NCBI GenBank assembly: GCA_900540855.1
Contig: UQHK01000005.1
Coordinates: 56,898-120,897, forward strand
DNA length: 64,000 nucleotides
Reading direction: 5' to 3'
Source of the DNA: an uncultured Collinsella sp.
GTDB taxonomy: Bacteria > Actinomycetota > Coriobacteriia > Coriobacteriales > Coriobacteriaceae
The translations under genes and the position numbers were made by a program. Under the pieces are notes generated by a model. The model saw nothing but the letters and a program-made list of their open reading frames with translations. It was not told the DNA's origin and ran no database searches. This document shows positions 57,818-64,000 of this stretch, piece after piece (the first letter of the stretch is position 1; each line of letters begins with the position of its first letter).

Positions 57818-59449
57818 TTACAGTTCAATCACTTCGTCGCAAGCCTCAAGCAACTCGGGATCATGCGAGACAACAACCACTATATGATCTTCTTTCTTCT
57901 GTTGCAGAATATCAATGAACGCTGACCTACTCGCTCCGTCAAGAGCCGACGTCGGTTCATCGAATAACATGACGGGCGAGTCCTTGAGCAATACACGAAT
58001 AATCGCAATCTTCTGCTTCTCACCACCCGATATATTATGGTTTTGCTCGTCCAGCACCCCATCAAGACCATTGGGAAGTGTTGAGACCAGTTTGGTCAGA
58101 CCAAACTGGTCTACAAGTCGCCCGACTTCAAGAATTGGACAATTATCGCCCGCGAGTAGCGTCAGATTCTCTCTGAGTGTTCCGTTAACGACATCGGGTT
58201 CTTGCTCGGCAATACCAACGACATGCGAGCGTAGATTTATAGAATCAATCTGGCTCAAATCAACCTCGTCATAAGCAATAGTCCCAACGCAATCATCGGG
58301 ATATAGACCAGCTATGCCATCGAGAAGTGTGCTTTTCCCGCTTCCGTTTGCGCCCGACACGCCGTATAAGACTCCTCGATTAAGCGAGATGAGCTCTGGA
58401 TAATCTATGATTCGATCGGTATCAGGACGACAAATCGACAGGCCCTTGCACACAAGTGAAACAGGAGAACCAATGCGGACAGAACCGTTCGCCTCTTCAT
58501 CCATTGCCCAAAGGTGCTTAAGGCGTTGGGCGCTCACCTTGCTCGCCTGGTAGCTTTTGCCCCAAGAAAGCAAGTTCACCAGAGCAGAATTGGCGCTCGA
58601 ATAATAGCTCAATGCCGTCAGCAGAAAACCAACCGGCATTTTACCTGCGACAATCTCACAGCCTCCAATCGCGAGCAAACAGAACTGCGCAAAGGAAAAA
58701 ATCAACTGATTCGCAAGTTCGAACCGTGATCCGGCTTTTTGATTAGCCAATATAGCTGGATAAAGACCATCGAAAGCCTTCTGCAGCCTCAAGGAATAGA
58801 AATCAAATAATGAATGGCGACGAAGAAAGGAGACGCTCTCCAGCTGGCTCTGGAGAGTCCCATAGAAAGCAGCGGTCTTTTCTTGAAACTCAAAGCCTCG
58901 ATTGAACAGCAGCCCGCTAAACAATCGATAAACTACTGCCCCCGTAACGATGCAGGCTAGACAGGCAATCGCCATCGCAATGTTTATATTCATCAACATA
59001 ATCAAGGAACAGATAATCGTTGCAACACCGCCAATGATATTTGACGCCGATGTTATTCCGAATATTATGAGGTCGTTTGAATCGTGATTGATTTGCTGAT
59101 TATAATAGCCCGCATCAAATCCGATGAAAAACTTCCGGGGCAAACGCTTGACGTGTTCAAGTGTGTCAGCGTTAAGTTGATATCCCGCATGCGCTTGAAG
59201 GTCGACATAGATTAGGGAAGTCCAATAGGCCAACACCGACCCCACAATGGCGACCACGCCAATCGCGAAAATACATAAGACTAGCGTCCGCAAACTAATA
59301 CCGAGGACATTTTTTGCCGCCAGCACATTTACAGTCAGTCCCAACAGATATGGTTCAGCAAGGCTGCACAGCTGAGACAAGACATCGAGAAGCAGATAGA
59401 CATAAAGCCTTGGCTTATGGAGGAGATATATCTTCCAAAATCTAAACAT
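57818..59449 (-). CDS. ABC exporter, fused membrane and ATPase domains
   Basis: The 543-residue half-transporter has six membrane helices (about residues 15-300) and a C-terminal ATPase: Walker A SGANGSGKST, signature NISGGEKQKI, Walker B MLFDEPTSALDG and switch His in VVSHDPE. No C39 peptidase domain is present at the N-terminus, so it would not cut a GG leader itself. The ATG at 59447-59449 lies 8 nt inside the radical-SAM gene. It is most likely the exporter of the modified peptide encoded at 63154. Confidence 0.85.
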   Translation of the reverse strand: MFRFWKIYLLHKPRLYVYLLLDVLSQLCSLAEPYLLGLTVNVLAAKNVLGISLRTLVLCIFAIGVVAIVGSVLAYWTSLIYVDLQAHAGYQLNADTLEHVKRLPRKFFIGFDAGYYNQQINHDSNDLIIFGITSASNIIGGVATIICSLIMLMNINIAMAIACLACIVTGAVVYRLFSGLLFNRGFEFQEKTAAFYGTLQSQLESVSFLRRHSLFDFYSLRLQKAFDGLYPAILANQKAGSRFELANQLIFSFAQFCLLAIGGCEIVAGKMPVGFLLTALSYYSSANSALVNLLSWGKSYQASKVSAQRLKHLWAMDEEANGSVRIGSPVSLVCKGLSICRPDTDRIIDYPELISLNRGVLYGVSGANGSGKSTLLDGIAGLYPDDCVGTIAYDEVDLSQIDSINLRSHVVGIAEQEPDVVNGTLRENLTLLAGDNCPILEVGRLVDQFGLTKLVSTLPNGLDGVLDEQNHNISGGEKQKIAIIRVLLKDSPVMLFDEPTSALDGASRSAFIDILQQKKEDHIVVVVSHDPELLEACDEVIEL

Positions 59450-60728
59450 CGTGATTTGCCTCATGCGAATACTGATAATTACAAGCCAACCGCATTCTCT
59501 GCCTGGCATTGAATTTAACGCTCGCGCATTTTCTCTGGCCCTCCATCGCGGCGTGGGGACATCCGCCCATACAAGCCGGAAACATTACACACTCGCCACA
59601 TACTGGGTCGTTTGGTAAATACTCCATCCATTTCAAATAGTTCGAATTAGCTTTCACACCTTCTCGAACATTTCCAACGGCGCACTCGCCCTTGCCAACC
59701 TCATCCCAACATTTAAAAAGACTACCAAGCGGATCGATGACAAACGAATTAAGGGAAACCGCACAGCAGACACTTGGTTCATACGGCGTAAACGGAACAA
59801 CGTTGAATCCGCGCTCGCTAGCTTTATCCATAAAGAACGTTTCAACTTGAGAGAATCCACGCTGAGAAAAACAATGAATGTCATTTGAGCAAGTATCGTT
59901 AACATTGTCGACCGCAGCAAGATAAATCGCGACTTTACCGCGAAGCCCTTTAGCGTCAAGCTCGTCAATCAACGCATCGACCTCTTTGCTATTGGACTCA
60001 TCGACATTCACGCGAATGGTAATCTGAAGAACATCGGCACATGAGATGATATTGTCGATAATGGCATCATATGTCGGACGACCGTCGGCCGGGACCCTCC
60101 GCGAATCATGATCCCTCTTTGAGCCATCAATAGTGATTTGAACCGAACCGATCTGACAATCAGCAAGCTTCTGAGCAATTTCTCGCGTCAGGAGATATCC
60201 GTTCGTTACCATTCCGGCAGAATAAGTAGCGCCTGGCCTAATCGCCCCTCTCAGTTCTTTTGTCAGTCGCTCGATCATGTCCACACAGAGCAGGGGCTCG
60301 CCTCCATACCAGTCAACGTGAAGATCGTTGATCCCGGGATAGCCGGAACGCACGAATTCTGCGATATCCATCATTGTCTCTTCTGACATAGTGGGGTGCG
60401 AGCAGCCTTTTTCATAGCAGTAGGGACACCTAAAATTGCATGCCAGCGTTGGAGCAATCGTCAGTCCTAAATAGTCATTTGCAAACCTTGCCGACAAGCT
60501 CTCAAGCATCAACATTCGCCGCTCGTCAACATCGTCATCTACCAACATGCCACCCATCTTAAGGGCCTCTTCGAAATCACCATCCAAGGCGACGACACCC
60601 TTGCGATATAAATTCAGCTCATTCGTGTGCGCAGCGTCAAGGTCGAGAACGCCACCAGACTGGGTATTGTAGATAGTGATACCGTTCACATCATTCTCTT
60701 CAATAACGTTAAATTCAGACTCTTTCAT
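59442..60728 (-). CDS. Radical SAM/SPASM peptide maturase
   Basis: The 428-residue enzyme has a roughly 85-residue N-terminal region of the RiPP-recognition kind, the [4Fe-4S] motif CNFRCPYC (C97, C101, C104), GGEPLL, and a C-terminal SPASM domain with Cys-rich CGECVMFPACMGGCPH. SPASM enzymes with short Cys-rich peptides usually form thioether or other peptide crosslinks. It starts directly after the permease (TAAATG) and overlaps the exporter. The substrate is inferred to be the peptide at 63154-63264. Confidence 0.88.
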   Translation of the reverse strand: MKESEFNVIEENDVNGITIYNTQSGGVLDLDAAHTNELNLYRKGVVALDGDFEEALKMGGMLVDDDVDERRMLMLESLSARFANDYLGLTIAPTLACNFRCPYCYEKGCSHPTMSEETMMDIAEFVRSGYPGINDLHVDWYGGEPLLCVDMIERLTKELRGAIRPGATYSAGMVTNGYLLTREIAQKLADCQIGSVQITIDGSKRDHDSRRVPADGRPTYDAIIDNIISCADVLQITIRVNVDESNSKEVDALIDELDAKGLRGKVAIYLAAVDNVNDTCSNDIHCFSQRGFSQVETFFMDKASERGFNVVPFTPYEPSVCCAVSLNSFVIDPLGSLFKCWDEVGKGECAVGNVREGVKANSNYLKWMEYLPNDPVCGECVMFPACMGGCPHAAMEGQRKCASVKFNARQRMRLACNYQYSHEANHDV

Positions 60729-61538
60729 TTATATGCTCCGTTTTCTGATAGCACCCTTGATAGCCCAACAAAGTCCGAGGATGACAATGGGAACGACTGT
60801 TGCCAGCGCTACAAACAGCAACGTCCCCGGCACGATGAATTGAATTGGTCGCGGAGACGCAAGGGTCGCCAGCCATGTCAAGTGCAGTGGCATATTTGGA
60901 TTTCCGTACCCCAAATAGAGCAGCAGGATGATGAACGATAGAACAAACGCGCCATTTCCAAAGAGCGAGATGGCCAGGACGAGCAGCAGGCATAACGTTG
61001 TGCAAATCAAGGCAGCAAGAGACAGTCGAAGAAGAAACTCTCCGATCATATCCATCGTCATTCCTATGCCACTCGCGCTTTGGACCGCACCAACGAGTAT
61101 CGAAAAGAGAACAAAACCACCGACAAGCGTGACAATCGAGACAAGAGTCCTTGCAACCAACAACTGTACTGTTTTCATTCCCCTTGCATAGGAAACAAGC
61201 CATTGAGATCCCGTTATCGGAGTTCGAAACGCATAGCCGATGACGAGAACAGCAACAATAGGAAAGAACAGAGAATGGGCAAGCGGTGCCACAGCGGAAA
61301 GGTAGCGAGCTCCATCTTTAACGAGGTCTCCCGGAATTCCCACAAAACCATATTGTGGGTTTGGAAAGAAGCCCATAACACCGTCGCCAAGCCAATCGCT
61401 CGTTCCGTAGGCTCTCCATGGTTCATAAGACACAGAATAAAGCAATGCGAGCACGAAACCTGCCGCAATCAGCAGAAGAGGCGCTTTGCTCTTCATAACT
61501 CGATAGGCTTCAGCCTTAATCATATCTTCGCAGCGCAT
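60729..61538 (-). CDS. ABC-2-type membrane protein, second subunit
   Basis: The 269-residue protein has six predicted hydrophobic helices and a periplasmic loop after the first (SYEPWRAYGTSDWLGDGVMG). That loop resembles the one in the 61541 gene (MYGTYGTSDLGGVG), so the two subunits appear related. With the ATPase it probably forms an immunity or second export transporter. ATG 61536-61538 follows GAGGAGGGGGTAGAA; it starts 2 nt after the previous gene. Confidence 0.75.
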   Translation of the reverse strand: MRCEDMIKAEAYRVMKSKAPLLLIAAGFVLALLYSVSYEPWRAYGTSDWLGDGVMGFFPNPQYGFVGIPGDLVKDGARYLSAVAPLAHSLFFPIVAVLVIGYAFRTPITGSQWLVSYARGMKTVQLLVARTLVSIVTLVGGFVLFSILVGAVQSASGIGMTMDMIGEFLLRLSLAALICTTLCLLLVLAISLFGNGAFVLSFIILLLYLGYGNPNMPLHLTWLATLASPRPIQFIVPGTLLFVALATVVPIVILGLCWAIKGAIRKRSI

Positions 61539-61540
61539 TT

Positions 61541-62344
61541 CTACCCCCTCCTCGCTTTGATTCCCATGACCCCGAGCTGCAACGAAACAACGGTGCAAAT
61601 AACAGAGAAAAGAATGATCTGATTAATGGCTAGGCCTTGAAAGCACAGATTTCCAAGATGGCGTAAGTATGGTCCGACTGAGAGCCACCAGGGAATTTGC
61701 GTCGATGCGTGATTGGAAAAGACCACCAGCGTATATTCATCGGAGGCGAGCAGCGTCCCGACCAACACCAACATAATGCTAAGCGGTGCATTTCTAAGTA
61801 AATAGAAAACTGCCATCGACTGAGCTACTAATGCAGCCAAAATAGCATCAATCAAAAGCAACACGGGCAGGTATCTATCAAGAAACACCCGCCCATCCAC
61901 ATAGCAGCCAAGCGGAGATTTGAAGAGAGTGAATCCCGAAAACAGGTTGAACGCTGTTGAAGTTGCAATCGTCAGAACAAGCCACTTTGCGACAACGGCC
62001 TTTGCTACACCCGTCCCTTTTGCATACGTCACTTCAGAAGACATGCTTTGATAATCCATGGCGCAGGAAATAACAATGCATCCGGCTAGAACGAAAAACC
62101 ACTCGTAGGTCATGAATAGTGCCGTCCGAACCGCCGAACCAGCTGGGTCAGTCTTGTCGAGGATGTTTGCAAAGAAACCAATCTGTTTGCCGACTCCCCC
62201 TAAATCAGATGTTCCATAAGTCCCATACATATTTGGATTACAGACATCTTTAACAATCCAAATTCCCCAGATCAACAACACGAAAAAGGCTGGATTTCTG
62301 AGCAACCGACGAGCTTCGCATCTAATCAGTCGCAGAAGTTGCAT
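61541..62344 (-). CDS. ABC-2-type membrane protein, first subunit
   Basis: The 267-residue protein has about six hydrophobic helices, the first just after MQLLRLIRCEARRLLRNPAF. It shares the YGTSDLGG-like loop with its neighbour. Its start overlaps the ATPase gene by 23 nt. Family members such as the LanE/G-type permeases give self-protection against peptides; that role is inferred. Confidence 0.75.
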   Translation of the reverse strand: MQLLRLIRCEARRLLRNPAFFVLLIWGIWIVKDVCNPNMYGTYGTSDLGGVGKQIGFFANILDKTDPAGSAVRTALFMTYEWFFVLAGCIVISCAMDYQSMSSEVTYAKGTGVAKAVVAKWLVLTIATSTAFNLFSGFTLFKSPLGCYVDGRVFLDRYLPVLLLIDAILAALVAQSMAVFYLLRNAPLSIMLVLVGTLLASDEYTLVVFSNHASTQIPWWLSVGPYLRHLGNLCFQGLAINQIILFSVICTVVSLQLGVMGIKARRG

Positions 62345-63050
62345 TATCTGCCTCCCCGATCAAATCCAAAAACCGCTTTTCCAGACTTCGGTCTTTGTAG
62401 GAGTTTTCTTCCTTAACGAGAAGTCTGCCTTGATGGAGAAAAGCAAAAGATGTCGCAACTTTCTCCAATTCATCTAGGTTATGGCTTGAAATGAGCACCG
62501 TTTTATCCCGTTTGTCCTTCAACGACAGCAGGAGATCACGCACCTCAATCACACCCACTGGATCGAGCCCGTTTATGGGTTCATCCATGATGAGTAGTTG
62601 CGGGTTGCCCAGAAGAGCCGTTCCGATATCCAGGCGACGCTTCATGCCGAGCGAGTATTGTTTTACCGATGCATCCGCCGCATTTTCTAGGCCAACGGCA
62701 GCGAGCACTCGATTAACTTCACTTTTCGGCAGCCCCCACTCGATACAGCGTGAGATCAAGTTTTCTCGACCGGTTAAGTTCAAGAATGCCCCACAGCCGT
62801 CGGGGACGAATCCGATATTTCTGCGTGCTCTTGCCAGACCTGTTCTCCCAGACTCGCCGAAAAAACTGATTGAGCCTTTCGTTGCTTTAAGCAAGCCAAG
62901 AAGAATATCAATCAACGTACTCTTCCCCGCGCCGTTCTCTCCAACGAGAGCGCACACTTCGCCCTCATCTATATCAAATGAAACATCAGACAACGCCCAG
63001 TTTTTGCCGTAGCGCTTTGATAGATCCTTGATTGAAATCGCATTACCCAT
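62322..63050 (-). CDS. ABC transporter ATP-binding protein of the peptide locus
   Basis: The 242-residue ATPase has Walker A GENGAGKST, the Q-loop, a signature variant YSLGMKRRL, Walker B LLIMDEPINGLDP and the switch His in ISSHNLDEL. The YSLGMKRR signature and the INGLDP stretch are typical of ABC-2 bacteriocin-immunity ATPases (LanF-type). It follows the precursor's terminator and is overlapped by the first membrane subunit. Confidence 0.85.
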   Translation of the reverse strand: MGNAISIKDLSKRYGKNWALSDVSFDIDEGEVCALVGENGAGKSTLIDILLGLLKATKGSISFFGESGRTGLARARRNIGFVPDGCGAFLNLTGRENLISRCIEWGLPKSEVNRVLAAVGLENAADASVKQYSLGMKRRLDIGTALLGNPQLLIMDEPINGLDPVGVIEVRDLLLSLKDKRDKTVLISSHNLDELEKVATSFAFLHQGRLLVKEENSYKDRSLEKRFLDLIGEADNATSATD

Positions 63051-63066
63051 GTCTCATGAACCTCAT

Positions 63067-63113
63067 TAAAAAAGGCAGCGCGGTCGACGGATGGCAGTTA
63101 TCGACCACGCTGC
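63067..63113 (-). terminator. Partial terminator after the precursor peptide
   Basis: Minus-strand stem GCAGCGTGGTCGA / TCGACCGCGCTGC with one mismatch, then CTTTTTT. Lying between precursor and transporter genes, it would give much more peptide message than enzyme message. Confidence 0.8.
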
Positions 63114-63153
63114 TTACCCTCTGCTGTCTTAACCAGCATTAACGTTCGCGTTG

Positions 63154-63264
63154 CTAGAAATGAACATATACGCCAAAACAGCTACAGCGCGAACACGGGT
63201 GGTAATTGCGGCAGCCACCACCGCCACCCTGCACGTTGCTACACGGATCGATTACCCAGTTCAT
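63154..63264 (-). CDS. Cys-rich RiPP precursor peptide
   Basis: A 36-residue peptide starting MNWVIDPCSNVQ, then five Gly, then CRNYHPCSRCSCFGVYVHF. Cysteines are at 8, 18, 24, 27 and 29 and there is no signal peptide. AAAGGAGGTAATT precedes the ATG, the strongest ribosome site of the locus. Small Cys-rich peptides beside SPASM enzymes are known maturation substrates (Clo7bot-like and ranthipeptide/sactipeptide groups); this one resembles them only in outline. Its leader, if any, is very short. It is too short for ordinary ORF thresholds. Confidence 0.8.
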   Translation of the reverse strand: MNWVIDPCSNVQGGGGGCRNYHPCSRCSCFGVYVHF

Positions 63265-63303
63265 AATTACCTCCTTTCGATTTATCGTCTGTTTTAATAC
63301 TCC

Positions 63304-63335
63304 GTTATCGTATATCGATAACCTTATGATTTCAA
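63304..63335 (-). promoter_or_regulatory. Precursor promoter with overlapping operator
   Basis: On the minus strand TTGAAA (63330-63335), 17 bp, TACGAT (63307-63312). The palindrome GTTATCG-TATAT-CGATAAC (63304-63322) covers the -10 box, so a bound regulator would block transcription. The XRE gene next to it is the likely regulator. Confidence 0.65.
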
Positions 63336-63355
63336 GAACTATTTTCAAATGAATT

Positions 63356-63389
63356 AAGGCTCCTACCGATCGTTTGCGGTAGGGGCCTT
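63356..63389 (-). terminator. Terminator after the XRE gene
   Basis: Stem AAGGCCCCTACCG / CGGTAGGAGCCTT with an 8-nt loop; no long T run follows on the minus strand. Confidence 0.6.
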
Positions 63390-63424
63390 GCATGCATACG
63401 TGCTTGTCTTCTTATTCTGTTTTG

Positions 63425-63751
63425 TTATTCCTTAGAAAGATCTACTACGTAAACCTCTGTGGGCAATATCTCGGAAGGGTCGGGATTGCGTCTTTGCAAA
63501 ATCTTATTCCGCGCGCGCGCGATGGTAAGTTCCTCAAGTTCTATTTCACTCACGCGACGGATCAAATCTCCCGGCTGACAATCCAACTCAACACAGATAT
63601 CGAGCAATGTCTTCAAGCGTATGGCCTTAATTTTTGCATTACGGATTTTAGAAATGTTAGCTGGCGTATGCCCAGTCGCTCTTATTAAATCGGCATTTGT
63701 TTTCCCGGTCTTGAGCAAAAGTGTCTCAACCTCAATAATGAGATAATCCAT
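63425..63751 (-). CDS. XRE-family regulator
   Basis: The 108-residue protein has a Cro/CI-type helix-turn-helix at about residues 10-65 (KTGKTNADLIRATGHTPANI, KAIRLKTLLDICVELDCQPG), the compact HTH_26 type, and a short Arg/Glu-rich tail. ATG 63749-63751 follows AGGTGATTGACC; an upstream TTG is possible. The position and the palindromic operator suggest it controls the peptide operon. It is probably co-transcribed with the membrane peptide at 63762. Confidence 0.8.
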   Translation of the reverse strand: MDYLIIEVETLLLKTGKTNADLIRATGHTPANISKIRNAKIKAIRLKTLLDICVELDCQPGDLIRRVSEIELEELTIARARNKILQRRNPDPSEILPTEVYVVDLSKE

Positions 63752-63761
63752 GGTCAATCAC

Positions 63762-63905
63762 CTAGACCAAATCATCGGACTGGGACTGCAAAAGCGCCCC
63801 ATAGCGCCAGAAGATCGACAAAGCGAAAGCAACCATCATTGCAATGATGGATCCCACATCCAACGTGATGCCTGAGTCACCAATCTGAAGGAGAGCGGAA
63901 TTCAT
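63762..63905 (-). CDS. Small membrane peptide, unknown
   Basis: A 47-residue frame from ATG 63903 reads MNSALLQIGDSG and then a single hydrophobic helix (GSIIAMMVAFALSIFWRYGA) with a polar C-terminus. Its stop is 10 nt before the XRE start. No good ribosome site is seen, and an in-frame ATG at 63933-63935 is an alternative start. It might be a sensor or immunity peptide of the locus, but I do not recognise it. Confidence 0.4.
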   Translation of the reverse strand: MNSALLQIGDSGITLDVGSIIAMMVAFALSIFWRYGALLQSQSDDLV

Positions 63906-64000
63906 ACGACAGCTCAACATACAATTGCCCATCATTATTTTTAAAGGCTATGTCACAACAAACAGTTGATAAATAGCCATTTTTATAGGGGAGTATCAGA

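Noticed and set aside
60138..60386. Plus-strand frame inside the radical-SAM gene as a possible second peptide
   Set aside because: It is antisense to conserved radical-SAM sequence and has no ribosome site.

Overview
The window is a bacterial chromosome segment of fairly high G+C. Gene content, protein sequences and gene order suggest a Coriobacteriia genome close to Collinsella. This assignment is inference: tRNA-Trp/secE/nusG/rplK/rplA in one block, a CCA-encoding tRNA-Trp, a DisA/IspD/IspF/CysRS block, and many short hairpin repeats between genes. Most of the window is housekeeping core; the accessory part is 52.5-64 kb.

Layout. 1-5.1 kb: start of fabH (cut by the window edge), divergent birA, then the leftward str operon rpsL-rpsG-fusA-rpsJ, closed by a terminator directly after rpsJ. 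5.2-6.8 kb: an ECF sigma factor with an overlapping membrane anti-sigma-like gene. 7-17.8 kb: rpoC, rpoB, galU, rplL, rplJ, all leftward, with an L10 leader RNA and attenuator before rplJ and a large inverted duplication of the rplJ promoter region. 18-30.6 kb: metabolic and transport genes (aminotransferase, deoxyinosine-type DNA glycosylase, GH13 enzyme, MFS exporter, FeoA-FeoB fusion, esterase, EIIA-Glc, AsnRS, WYL-type regulator). 30.7-33.6 kb: a three-gene ABC importer of the TrpXYZ-like type. 34-37.5 kb: MscS channel, a signal-less ParB-like/BMP fusion and a metallophosphoesterase. 37.7-39.4 kb: a second ECF sigma/anti-sigma-like pair. 39.7-41.1 kb: the ruins of a leucine operon (leuA and leuB fragments joined by a deletion) behind an intact-looking Leu leader peptide and attenuator. 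41.3-45.8 kb: rplA, rplK, nusG, secE, tRNA-Trp, rpmG, then tuf transcribed with tRNA-Met, tRNA-Thr and tRNA-Tyr. 45.8-46.8 kb: almost gene-free, filled with palindromic repeats and one tRNA-Thr. 46.8-52.3 kb: disA-ispD-ispF-cysS-rlmB-yacP, leftward. 52.5-57.6 kb: mntP, a hipBA-type toxin-antitoxin pair, pepD and a RelB-like/PIN toxin-antitoxin pair.

57.8-64 kb is a lower-G+C island: a 36-residue Cys-rich peptide missed by length-based gene calling, an ABC ATPase with two membrane subunits, a SPASM radical-SAM enzyme and an ABC exporter, all leftward and tightly overlapped, preceded by an XRE regulator and a small membrane peptide. It is best read as a RiPP (ribosomally made, radical-SAM-modified peptide) locus, with the peptide behind its own promoter/operator and followed by a partial terminator. 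It is the strongest candidate for a little-described system here.

Short repeats form at least three families: hairpins with a GGGACAGG-type loop (including two near-identical copies 2 kb apart), TGTTACAG palindromes (five copies), and a 22-nt GAGCGTGGA unit (four copies). Two long imperfect palindromes (about 255 and 102 bp) lie beside rplJ and cysS. No insertion sequence, CRISPR array or rRNA operon was seen.
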